Of a stretch of DNA of 64,000 nt, positions 1 through 9,847 are shown piece after piece. The stretch is taken from NCBI GenBank assembly GCA_033807775.1, contig CM066321.1, positions 48,092,555 through 48,156,554 on the forward strand, written 5' to 3'. The number at the start of each line of letters is the position of its first letter. Within the stretch, counting starts at the first letter, position 1. This stretch comes from Saussurea involucrata (Eukaryota; Streptophyta; Magnoliopsida; Asterales; Asteraceae). The translations under genes were made by a program, and so were the position numbers. The notes under the pieces are model-generated. The model was not told where the DNA came from. It saw nothing but the letters and a program-made list of their open reading frames with translations, and searched no databases.

Positions 1-617
1 TCCGGTAATAGCCTGCCAAACCCAAAAAACTTCGTATCTCCGATACGTTCTTCGGTGTTTCCCAATTCATCATCGCTTCTATCTTAGCCGGATCCACTTT
101 GACTCCTTCAGAAGTAATCACATGACCGATAAACTGTACCTCCTTTAACCAAAATTCACATTTTTAAAATTTTGCATACAATTTCTCTTTCCTCGGAACA
201 TCTAAGACTTCACGAAGGTGACATTCGTTATCGGCTTCATTCTTTGAATAAACAAGTATGTCATCAATGAACACGATGACAGACTTGTCTAAGAATGGTC
301 GACACACCCTGTTCATTAAATCCATGAACACAGCAGGAGCGTTTGTCAACCCAAAAGGCATAACGAGAAATTCATAATGCCCATACCTTGTTCTAAACGC
401 CGTCTTGGAAACATCTTCATCCCTTACTCTTACATGATGATAGCCCGACCTCAAATCAATCTTTGAGAAGCATCCCACGCCTTGAAGTTGATCGAATAAG
501 TCATCAATCCTTGGGAGCGGATACTTATTCTTAATGGTCACCTTATTCAACTCCTTGTAGTCTATGTACATTCTCATAGTGTCATCCTTTTTCTTGACAA
601 ATAACATCGGAGCTCCC
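1..617 (-). pseudogene. pol: Ty3/gypsy pol fragment (reverse transcriptase)
   Basis: On the minus strand the sequence reads as Ty3/gypsy reverse transcriptase: VKKKDDTMRMYIDYKELNKV, LPRIDDLFDQL, FSKIDLRSGYHH, then the catalytic box FIDDILVYS. Below about position 163 it continues as the thumb and connection region (KCEFW, FIGHVITSEGVKVDP, FLGLAGYY) to the window edge. An in-frame TAA lies at 161-163, between YAKF and KCEFW. The N-terminal side is cut at 617 by the LTR of copia element A, so only the middle of pol remains. CTCCC at 613-617 is the candidate target-site duplication; its partner right of A is lost. Assignment to gypsy is secure; the lineage (chromovirus or other) cannot be told from this piece. 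Confidence 0.93.
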
Positions 618-1582
618 TGTTGATCCAAACCCTCAGTGATTTGATAATGACTCTGAGAAACACTTAGTGAAAATTGTAAGTAGAAAATATGTATTAGAGT
701 TTCACTATCGCTGATAAGTACTAAGTCTGTTCAGTACCGCTGATAGCAAACTCATGTTCTTTAATTTATGCATTCAGCGAACATTGTTCATCAGTGAGCC
801 CCGAGCCTGTTCAGTCTCACTAATGATCGCTGATACCTTATGTTGTTTACTTATGATCCCTGAACACAAGATTCATGTCAACTACGTTCTACGCTGAAGT
901 CGAAGATCAAGCCAAAGAACCAGCGACTAAGTCTACTAATGAACTGATGCGGATATCAGCGAAGCCAAGACTTGTCCATTCAACGTTAAGTTTCAAGTAG
1001 AAGACTTCAGCTAACACTGAACTTTATCATTCGCTGATAAAGAATCATTCAGCGAACGCTGATCATGAAGCCTCCTCTACAAGCAACTTTTGTCTTACCC
1101 CCTTGTACTCCTTCGTACGATTTTGTCAGAACGGACATCCCTTTTGTCCAGAATCGTACAACCAACTCTGATTCTACACTGTTCATCATGCGGCTACTAG
1201 GTTGTCTACTGAAGTCAAACCATGCAACCAACCAGAGGCTGCCACGTGTAAAGTTGTACTGACATGCATTAAATGCATGCAGTATATAAAGCAAACCCTA
1301 CTTCAATTTTGAAGTGCTCGGCCATTCCTTCTCTTGTTGAATCTGTGTGTTAGAATATTTGTCTTAAGTATTCTTATTTCCTTCTCTCTTATTTCTAGTG
1401 CAAGAAATCTTAGTGATTCTCATAGTTTGTTTAGATTAAGTTTATTCCTTAATCTCGTTCCGCAACAAACTGTAAATTGTTTGATACATACCAATAAATA
1501 ATTTAGAAAGATAAAAATCGTGTGTTTGTATTCAACCCCCCCCCCCTTTCTACAAACTTGTATAACCCCTTTGGGACCAACA
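618..1582 (+). repeat. 5' LTR of element A
   Basis: A 965-bp LTR with TG...CA ends, from TGTTGATCC at 618 to GGGACCAACA at 1582, two bases before the primer-binding site. Its first 274 bp recur at 35558-35831. U3 is dense in CGCTGA/TCAGCG words (nine between about 700 and 1070). A TATA box lies at 1283-1290. The 3' part has a C12 run near 1536-1547 and T-rich sequence before the end. No gene is seen in it; short ORFs on both strands at 1049-1294 are chance. Confidence 0.9.
1281..1291 (+). promoter_or_regulatory. TATA box of the element A LTR
   Basis: AGTATATAAAG lies about 300 bp before the LTR end, just after a palindromic ATGCATTAAATGCAT stretch. This is the expected place for the core promoter starting the genomic RNA (end of U3). 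The transcription start itself cannot be fixed from sequence. Confidence 0.65.
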
Positions 1583-1584
1583 AG

Positions 1585-1598
1585 TGGTATCAGAGCAG
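1585..1598 (+). promoter_or_regulatory. Primer-binding site of element A (tRNA-iMet)
   Basis: TGGTATCAGAGCAG begins two bases after the 5' LTR. It is complementary to the 3' end of plant initiator-methionine tRNA, the usual primer for copia minus-strand synthesis. Confidence 0.95.
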
Positions 1599-1665
1599 TT
1601 TGTTTAATCTAATAAACAAGATCTTGCTTATACTATTCTTTTCTCTTCCTTGCTATTTTCTCAAA

Positions 1666-4070
1666 ATGGAAAACTCCACAAACACAAACTATATCGATAA
1701 TGGTTCTCTTGCAAAACCTCCTAGATTTTCCAAAGATAACTTCAATCTATGGAAAAATAGGATGATGCTCTTTTTGGAAGGTGTAGATCCTACTATACCT
1801 TATTACATTGAAAATGGACCATATGTCCCTTTCATGATAGACCCTGCTGTTCCAAGCACTGCTACTAGAGCTGCTATCCCTGAAAGAATCATTCCTAGGG
1901 AAGTTAGTACGTGGACTAATGATACAAGAAGAAGGTGTCCATTGATACTAAGGCCAGATCCATCCTCTCTATGGCTCTTCCTGATGAAGTCTACCACTCC
2001 GTCATGAACCTGAAAAGTTCTAAAGCCATGTGGGACACAATATGTGTTCAATATGAAGGTACATCTGAAGTCCAGGACTCAAGAAAGATCAACCTGGTAA
2101 GACAGTACGAAAGTTTCATTTGTGGTAAGAATGAAACTCTCTCTGAAGTTCATCAACGATTTAACTGTTTAATCATTGACTTAAAAACTGTTGGTAAGGA
2201 ATATTCAAATTTTAAGTTCCTGACAAAGTTTCTAGAAAGTCTTCCTGAAAGCTGGGACAGTTATTCAATGTGTCTTAAGCTCTCAAAGGATCTGAAATCT
2301 ATGACCCTTTCTACCTTATATGGTACTATGCTCAATCATGAGCAGTCGTGTCATCTTAAGAAGAATCTTGTAAAAGATTCCAAAAGTACACATGTTGCTT
2401 TACTCTCTTCAGAGTTGGTGCCTACTCATCGATCTACTGTCACTATCACTGAGTTGGAGTCTAACTCTGATGAATCATCAGAAGTTGATCCTTCAGAAAT
2501 TGATGAGTCACTGGACCTCCTGACTAATTCTTTCAGGAGATTTTCCAGAAAGAGTAAGTTCAGAAGAAATAAACCTCTTTCCCTCACTGACAAGCCAAAA
2601 TCTTCAACCCCTGTAGATAAGGCTACTGCTACCTGCTTTAACTGTGAAAAAGTAGGACACTTTGCTAGTGAATGCAGGTGAAAGAAATTCTTCAAACTCT
2701 CATCTTCTTCCTACAAGAAATCCTCTAACCCCAGGGCTAGAGATGACAAGTACAAGAAGCTGAAAGGAAAATATGCAAAGCTGAAAAGCTTTAAGAAGAA
2801 AGGCAAAGGCATGATCGCTGAAGATCATGACTGGGCTCTTTCTGATGAAGAATCATCTGACTCTGAAGATGATGATGAGGCCAATCTCTGCCTCATGGCT
2901 CAAATAGAAGAAAAGGAAGAATAAACTGAAATTCCCTCTACTTCTACCTCCACCTCTCAGGTATCAAACTCTCTCACTGATTTCAAACATCAGCCCTCAG
3001 TGACATCGATAGACGTCGAATCATCGATCTTTTGACTGTTGATTTATATGATGCCATGAATGGCAAGATCAAAGCTGAAAAATTAAATATTGATCTTGCT
3101 GAAAAGCTTAAGAATTGTCATTTAGAAATTCAAAAGCTTTCTAAAATAGAAGAAAATTTAAAAGATCAGGTCTGTATAAATCAAATCATTCGTATTGAGC
3201 GAGAAGATGTTGTCGTTGCATTAAGGGCTTAAAAGGCTACTGTTGAAGGATGGTGTAAATCCTCAACAACGATCACTGAGATGTTAGGTGCTCAGATTCC
3301 CCTAAGTGACAAACGTGGTCTTGGTTACAAAGCTGACGCTGAAGAACCAACCACTGATCGTTCAATGCTTAAGTTTGGAATGTTCGTGTCCTCTATCCCT
3401 GACACCTCCTCGTCTCAGTGTTCCTCTTCTAAAACTCCCACTCCTGAGGAAAAACCTACTTTAAACTCTAAAGGTAAAGGTAAGGAAAAAGTTTTTAATC
3501 AAAAACCTCAAAAGGGTACCTTTGTACCTAAGATGAATGTTTCTAAACCTTCAGTGAATCATCCCTCTACTTCTAAGAACAAGATCCCTGAATTCATTCA
3601 GCGATCTACACCTAGAATCAGAGTGGATGTAATTGGTAAGAAATCCGAAGAACTGATTGTTCCTCCAATTTCTAATGCCAAAGGTATTCTTGGTGTTGGC
3701 CCTGCTCATTTAAAAATCTTGGCTAAGCATGCAAATGGTCCTAAAACTACTTTTAGCTATAAGAAATGTTATCACTGTGGACTTACCGATCATATTGCTA
3801 GTAAGTGCCCCACAGCCACCAAAGCTGAAAAGTTAGCTAAGGTGAAGATCACTGCCCCCAAGGCAAAGAAGACCAATCCTGGTACAAATCAGGTTAAGTT
3901 GAAACCAACCACTGAAATTAGGAAATTAACCAAAGTGAAGACTAGTCCTGAAACTGAATCTTCAAATGCTGTGAAGATTGTTGAACCTTCCACTTCCTCT
4001 ACCACCACTGACAAATGTGGACCCATAGTAAAATGGGTGCCAAGTCGAACTAATCTTCCTTTGTTTGCAG
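1666..4070 (+). pseudogene. gag: Element A gag (nucleocapsid/capsid), broken
   Basis: Start chosen at ATG 1666 (MENSTNTNYIDNGSLAKPP), the first ATG after the PBS and alignable with gag starts of D (GSLTKPP) and B/C (ETKPP). The capsid (UBN2-type) region follows: FNLWKNRMMLFLEG, then after a frameshift near 1930 SIDTKARSILSMALPDEVY and QRFNCLIIDLK. A first CCHC knuckle CFNCEKVGHFASEC sits near 2635-2678, followed directly by stop TGA 2679-2681. Beyond it lie a Lys/acidic stretch, a coiled-coil-like helix (3032-3232, ending in TAA) and a second knuckle CYHCGLTDHIASKC near 3770-3810. The gene closes with the family end motif GPIVKWVPS at about 4018-4045. At least one frameshift and several stops, so not functional. 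Gag would coat element RNA in cytoplasmic particles. Confidence 0.88.
4048..4070 (+). promoter_or_regulatory. Splice-acceptor-like module at the gag/protease boundary of A
   Basis: ACTAAT (branch-point-like), then a pyrimidine-rich stretch ending TTTGTTTGCAG at 4070. The next base begins the protease frame in phase 0 (GTC CTG AAG GGT ATC TGG). Elements C and D carry the same arrangement in the same place. No upstream donor could be assigned: a 34-base GT...AG segment starting after the W codon of WVPS would restore frame but is shorter than known plant introns. Confidence 0.45.
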
Positions 4071-4360
4071 GTCCTGAAGGGTATCTGGTATCTCGATAGT
4101 GGATGCTCTAGACATATGACTGGAAAAAAAACCTGCTCGCTGAATATAAGGAAGAGAGAGGTCCCTCAGTGACCTTTGGTGGAAATGGAAAAGGCTATAC
4201 CCGAGGGTTTGGTGTACTTTCTAATGGTACAACTACCTTCAGAAGAGTCGCATATGTTGAAGGACTGAAGCACAATCTTCTGAGCATCAGTCAGCTATGT
4301 GATAAGGATTACAAAGTGTGTTTCACTAAGGAATCATGCTTTGTTACTGACAAAAAGTAG
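4071..4360 (+). pseudogene. pol: Element A protease (aspartic), frameshifted
   Basis: The pol frame opens at 4071, straight after a TTTGCAG, and reads WYLDSGCSRHMTG, the retropepsin-like active site (DSG). After the ATGACTGG an A-run (8 A) has lost one base relative to related elements, throwing the rest (KEERGPSVTFGGNGKG, VEGLKHNLLSISQLCD) into the next frame until TAG at 4358-4360. The protease would cleave the Gag-Pol polyprotein inside particles. Its frame differs from that of the gag end; see the gag/PR junction feature. Confidence 0.85.
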
Positions 4361-4379
4361 AAGATCGCTCTCAGCGGAT

Positions 4380-5583
4380 ATCGTCTGTAAAATTTTATGT
4401 TATAAACATGGACTCGACAACCACTGAGAACTCCTGTTTCTTCTCAAAAGCCTCATCTGATGTCAACTGGCTATAGCATAAGAGGCTCTCTCATCTCAAC
4501 TTCAACACACTGAATACTCTTTCCTCAAAAGAGTTGGTCACTGGTCTTCCTCAACACTCATACGCTAAGGAATCTCTATGTTCAGCGTGTGAGAAAGGGA
4601 AACAAACCAAAGCAAGCTTCAAGTCTAAGCAAGTATCCTTAGTGTCTTCAACTTCTCTACATGGATTTGTTTGGTCCTGTCAACAAACAACCCTCGCTGG
4701 AAAGAAATATACACTGGTCATAGTTGATGAGTTCTCTCGCTATACATGGGTTATGTTTCTCCGTTCTAAGAGTGACACCCCTGAAGAACTCTTCGCTATT
4801 GTCACGAAAATGGAAGTCCTGAATAATATGACCGTTCGCTCAATAAGGAGTGATCATGGGACTGAATTCAAAAACAATTCCCTTGATAACTTCTTCGAAA
4901 GCAAGGGTATTTCTCACAACTTTTCTTCAGTGAGAACACCACAACAAAATGGAGTCGCTGAAAGAAGAAATCGAACGATCATCGAAGCTGCACGTTCAAT
5001 GCTCAGCGATTCTCATCAACCTACTCAGTTCTGGCCAGAAGCTGTTAACACTGCTTGTTTTACTCAAAACATGTCGCTGATTGTCAAAAGATTCAAGAAG
5101 ACAGCCTACGAACTTTTCCATGGGAGAAAGCCTTCAATTAGCTTTCTTCACATCATTGGTTGTCAGTGTTTCATACTAAACAACAGGGATGCCCTAGGAA
5201 AGTTTGATCCTAAGGCTGATGATGGAATATTTCTTGGATATTCTTCAGTCTCAAAAGCCTTCAGAGTCTTCAATCGAAGAAGACAAACTGTAGAAGAAAC
5301 AATCCACGTCACTTTTGACGAATCCCGTTCAGCGAACTCAAGACCTTCTGCTGATACTGGAGAACTGAGTCAATGGATGTTCTATCATCTTGGTGATTCA
5401 GAAGTTGATCGTATTCCTCAAGTTAATACTCCTACCGCTGTTGATGATCCTACTATCATCTCAAGCATGCAGACAAGTGAACCTGAATCCTCATGGGTTT
5501 CAGCTATTCCTCTCACCACTATGCTTGCTTCTGAACCGTCTACCTCAGATATCCCATCTACTTCTCAGCAATCAGTGAATTAA
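4380..5583 (+). pseudogene. pol: Element A integrase, broken
   Basis: The GAG-pre-integrase zinc region is visible (HKRLSHLNFNTL ... LCSACEKGKQTKA), with a TAG replacing the Trp codon before HKRL at about 4474. The DDE core follows: the block around the first Asp (MDLFGPVN) is present in the DNA at about 4662-4692 but lies out of frame between two compensating indels, so the open frame reads a nonsense patch there. The second Asp (SDHGTEF) and the Glu (QQNGVAERRNR) are in frame. The C-terminal part (FHGRKPSISFLHIIGC, FDPKADDGIFLGYSS) runs to a TAA at 5581-5583. Integrase would insert element DNA into the nucleus; this copy lacks a usable first catalytic residue. Confidence 0.87.
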
Positions 5584-7336
5584 ATAACATCCGAACCTCT
5601 ACATCTTCTACCTGAAATACCAGAAGTAGCTAAAGCCTCTTCTTCAGCTCCTCCAGAAGTTCAGGTTGAGTTAGAAAATCATGCTCCGGCTCAGCGATGG
5701 ACTATAAATCGCCCCATTGATCAGATTCTTGGTGATCCAAATGCTGGTGTTCAGACTCGACGAAGTGCAGGTAACATTTGTTTATTTGTTAACTTTATTT
5801 CTCTGATTGAACCAAAGAAAACAGAGGATGCCCTCAGAGATCCAAACTGGGTCAGCGCTATGCAAGAAGAGCTGACAGAATTTGAAAGAAACAAAGTTTG
5901 GAATCTCGTTCCAAGACCATCTGACAAGTCAGTGATAGGCACTAAATGGGTCTATCGAAACAAGTTGGATGAACATGGAACTATAACCCGCAACAAGGCT
6001 CGTCTTGTTGCTCAGGGATACAGACAAGAGGAATGTATAGACTACAACGAAACATTTGCCCCAGTGGCAAGACTCGAAGCCATTCGTCTATTCTTAGCTT
6101 ACGCCGTTCTCAGAGACTTATAAGTATATCAGATGGGTGTTAAATCAGCATTTCTCAACGAAAGGCTGAATGAAGAAGTCTATGTTGAACAACCTCCAGG
6201 ATTCACTGATCCTAAGCATCCAGGTTATGTATATAAACTGGATAAGGCACTTTATGGCTTAAATCAAGCTCCTCGTGCATGGTATGACACTCTCTTTACT
6301 TATCTCCATATTGAAAATTTGAGCGTGGTAAAATCGATAGAACTCTATTTTTAGGAAAGTAAAAGGTCATATCATTCTTGTTCAAATATACGTCGATGAT
6401 ATTATATTTGGTTCTACTAAGCTTGATTTATGTACTCGTTTCGCTTAAAGAATGAAAACTGAATATAAAATGAGTATGATGGGTGAACTAACATATTTCC
6501 TTGGTCTTCAAATCAAGCAGAATGAAAAAGGTACTTTCATTCACCAAGGTAAGTATGTTAAAGATATGCTGAAAAAGTTTGATTTAACTCAAAGCTCAGC
6601 TATGAAAACCCCAATGGCACCGCCGCTGACACTTAACAAAGATCCTTCAGAGAAACCTATTAATGTCACAGCGTACCGTGGGATGATCGGCTCTCTTATG
6701 TATCTTACAGCTAGCCGTCCTGATATTATATATGCAACTTGCTTGTGTGCACGATATCAATCTGAACCTAAGGAATCTTATTTGATAGTTGTAAAGCGTA
6801 TTTTTCGATTCCTTAAGGGTACTCCTAACCTAGGTCTTTGGTATCCCAAAGACTCATGGTTTGATCTAATCGCCTATTCAGATAGTGATTTTGCAGGATG
6901 CAAATTGGATAGGAAAAGCACCACAGGAGGCGGTCAGCTTTAGGGTGGAAAGCTGGTGAGTTGGACAAGTAAAAAGCAAAACTCAGTGTCCACCTCAACC
7001 GTTGAAGCTGAGTACGTAGCCACTGGAAGCTGTTGTTCTCAGGTCTTGTGGATGAGAAATCAACTGCTTGACTATGACCTTCAACTCTCCAAAATTCCAA
7101 TCTATTGCGACAACACTAGTGCCATCGCCATAGCAAACAATCCAGTGCTACATTCAAAGACCAAACACATCGAGATCAGGTATCATTTTATCAGAGATCA
7201 TGTGATGAATGGTGATATAGAACTTCATTTTATTCCCACTGACTTTCAGTTAGCTGATCTTTTCACCAAACCTCTTGATGAGACAAGATTCAACTTTCTC
7301 ATCAGCGAGCTTGGAATGCTGAACCTAGAAGAATAA
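5584..7336 (+). pseudogene. pol: Element A reverse transcriptase and RNase H, broken
   Basis: RT begins near 5860 (MQEELTEFERNKVWNLVPRP, GTKWVYRNK, KARLVAQGYRQEE, ETFAPVARLEAIR). A TAA at 6121-6123 interrupts it. The box that is normally DVKSAFLNG reads GVKSAFLNE at 6133, so the first catalytic Asp is changed to Gly. LDKALYGLNQAPRAWYD follows, then the YVDDIIFGST box near 6390 in a shifted frame. RNase H covers about 6450-7336 (YRGMIGSLMYLTASRPDI, SDSDFAGCKLDRKSTTGG, WTSKKQNSVSTST, VEAEYVA), with one stop at 6940-6942, and ends QLADLFTKPLDETRF...LEE at 7336. Catalytically dead. Confidence 0.9.
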
Positions 7337-8269
7337 AATCTTCAGCGGTTAGCATTTGATCAATGATAAAATGAACTTGTGTAACCCTAGTGATCATCTA
7401 ACCTCTGAACAAACTGATTCGCTGATATCAAGGTATGTTCTCTCTTAATCGTTGACGTTCGTCTCAACATGCAAGATTTCAAAATAAATTACATCGCTGA
7501 ATATCTCTTCCTTTCAGTGATACTTTGAAATTCTAAAACACTCACTAATATTTCTACTCAGTGCTTCTCAATTTTAAAATTGTCCCTGAGCTTTTCTAAA
7601 ACCCTTAGAGATACCTTTAAAAATGAAAGGACGTTTGTGACGTCATATTTTGGATAATCCATGGCACGCCTTTTTGTCTGACACGTTTGCCCGTTTCGTT
7701 TCCTTGTCCAATAAGATTTAAGGGACGTGTCCGTGTCATCATGAAAAACTTTTCCCGCTCTTAGTTTTTCTCTCTCTACTCTCACTATATAAACCCTTTG
7801 AGTTTATATTTTTACCTTTTACGCATTCAAACTTCTCTCTATAGCAAGAACTCACTGTTGCATTCAGATATTTTTTTCAAGAACCTGTGTTAATCTTCAT
7901 CTTCATTTACGAAATAGGTTACATTTGTCTTCTCTAATCTATCTTAAACAACATTTTTTATCTTATTCTTGTTCTTACAAGATCAAACAATGTACTTTTC
8001 TAAAGTTTGAAATCATCTTCTTCATGGTTTTAAAAGACACAGTCCGTTTAAAGGTTGTTCTTCAAGTTTTTAACAAAAAAATTAAACTTGACACTTTCAT
8101 ATGTTTTTCCAGAATCCTTTCCATAAAAGGAAACTGGAAAACAAGAATTTTCACTATGTTTTGTACTTCTATTCAAAACTAGAAAACCCTAAAAACCCTT
8201 ATTTTGGAAACTTCTCCATTTTTAAGAACTTCTCTTTATCTTCTTCATCCTTGTGTTGTATGAACAGAA
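7337..8269 (+). promoter_or_regulatory. Gap between pol and extra ORF of element A, with promoter-like elements
   Basis: No coding sequence of its own. It holds a perfect TGACGTCA (7638-7645, bZIP-type site), further ACGT cores near 7722-7735, and a TATA box in CACTATATAAACCC (TATATAAA at 7786-7793). A long T-rich leader of about 475 bases then runs to the ATG of the extra ORF at 8270. CGCTGA/CAGTGA words recur. The arrangement looks like a promoter for a subgenomic mRNA of the downstream ORF; this is inference, supported by TATA-like boxes in the equivalent gaps of B and D. Confidence 0.45.
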
Positions 8270-9457
8270 ATGGCAACAACTAACTCTACCAACACTGCAT
8301 CCCCTACCTCTTCTGATAAGACTGAAATTACCAGAGCTCCTAACATGGGTCACTAAATTGACCAGATTACATTCCATGGTAATAACCCCTACGCCCTATT
8401 CAACTTCCCCCTAAAGAAGCAGGTCACTCATCTTGATGACGCTGTAAACTTTCTGAAGACATGTCCTCTGGCGACAGCCCTGACAATCAAACCCCCAGCC
8501 CATAAGAACCTACTTGCCCAATTCTGGTACACTGCCAGAAGATCTCAGGTTGCCTCCACCAAGAACCCTAACAAAATGGTGGACGTAATCCTTTTAGAAA
8601 CCGAGTTTGGGGAAGCAAAGATCAATCCCGGGACGATCAGGTTTGCTCTAAATCTTCCTGGAAGCTCAAGACACAAACGCTTCGTCTCCTTACCTGACGT
8701 CAAAACCAAGGAAGGCATAGCTGAAATCATTGTCTTTCTGGATGCAATGAAGTACAAATGGAACAGAGGGAGAGATGACCTCCCTGAGAAGAAGATAACA
8801 ATGGTGTTGAAAAGCAAAATGCCAAGCGAGATGAACTTCATCTTCGCATATCTCATCAGTTGCATGACAGCTAAAACAGGGTCAATTGATTAGGCCTCAA
8901 AGCTTCAGACTACTATGGGGTAGGTGCTGATGAAAGGGCTCCGTGTAGACTGGGCCAAGATCATCTTTGAACACATGATGGAGAGGGTGGCAGAACCGAA
9001 GCGAGCAGCAAATGTCCCCTATCCTCATTTCCTCAGTGCTCTCTTCATTCAAGCACTTGGGTATCAGTACCCTAAAGAGGGAGACCTGAGGTTGTCTCAG
9101 GTCGGCCCTAAAGTACTGCACTTCAAGCCACTCGCCAATGAGGTACGTCTTTCTACTCTCTTACCTCTTCTCCGTCCTCCTACTTCTTCTACTTCTGCGG
9201 CTACCTCCTCGGCAGCGGTCGTCCCAACCACTGGTACCCAGGCCGCACCATCCACTCCATCTCGAAAGAGAAAACAATATGAAACCCCACTTGGCATCCA
9301 TAAGACCAAGAAGATTTCTAAGGAGCAACCCCCCAAGCCTTCCCAAGCTAAAGACTCTGTGTCTGTCTCTCTACAGAAGACGATGGATGGTTTCGTGGCT
9401 CGCTCCGCCACATCCGCTGAACCAACCTCTTCCATTCCCACTTCAGTGCCTCAAGAC
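8270..9457 (+). pseudogene. Element A extra ORF (downstream of pol), N-terminal part
   Basis: Start at ATG 8270 (MATTNSTNTASPTSSDKTE), preceded by AACAGAA. The conserved domain reads FALNLPGSS, PSEMNFIFAYLISCMTAKTG, then SID-stop-ASKLQ at 8891 where relatives have a DQ.S motif (CAG to TAG), and a second stop a few codons later (TTMG-stop-VLMKG). Homologous blocks in B (PPIWACFFNIINKCLSGK, SLDQGSRQI) and D (PPLWNTLFSILNRCLTGK, SPDQSSHQI) show a shared domain despite low identity. A Ser/Thr/Ala-rich linker and a bipartite basic cluster (RKRKQYETPLGIHKTKK) near 9265-9320 look like a nuclear localisation signal. Cut at 9457 by element B. Position matches the env-like ORF of SIRE elements, but I see no signal peptide or membrane segment. 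Confidence 0.7.
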
Positions 9458-9829
9458 ACTGTAAAGAAAGTCTAAAGTTACAGTACATACGTATGACAAA
9501 CCAATAGAACTCATACACGTGTTCTATGGTGTAACAGAATTTAACTAAAAATATCTAAGACCTAAGTTCTGAACAACATGTTCAGAACTTCTGAACAATC
9601 TTCTGATTAAGTACATCAGAACTTCCATCAAGCACTTGAGACATTTTCATCTTCATCTTCAGAAGTTCTGAGTCTCTTACTCAGAACTCTGAACCTTCAA
9701 CTCAGACTTTCATACTTGTAATCTTTTCGAGATTCTCCGATCAGAACTTCTGAGTCTTCTTACTCAGAACTATGAGTCTTCTGTCCAGATCTTAATACTT
9801 GACTTTTTGTCAAAACTTCAGATCTAACA
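9458..9829 (-). repeat. 3' LTR of element B, truncated to U3
   Basis: These 372 bases match 32906-33277 almost perfectly; the remaining 197 bases of the LTR (32709-32905 of the other copy) are absent. In element orientation this is U3 without the TATA box, R and U5. The break falls at the TATA box (GTATATATAG in the intact copy). The sequence is packed with TCAGAA/TTCTGA words. Confidence 0.9.
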
Positions 9830-9847
9830 ATCTCCCCCTTTTTTCAA
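9830..9847 (-). promoter_or_regulatory. Polypurine tract of element B
   Basis: Plus-strand ATCTCCCCCTTTTTT is, on the element strand, an A-rich run followed by AGGGGGAGAT directly upstream of the 3' LTR. This is the expected primer site for plus-strand DNA synthesis. Confidence 0.8.

Noticed and set aside
4018..4080. Programmed ribosomal frameshift between gag and protease
   Set aside because: No canonical slippery heptamer in the right frame, and the offset differs between A and C/D; a splice-type explanation fits better.
8924..9475. Intron from GAG/GTACGT at 9140 to GGCAG near 9216
   Set aside because: Good donor, but the ORF is open across it in a plausible linker and the acceptor is weak.
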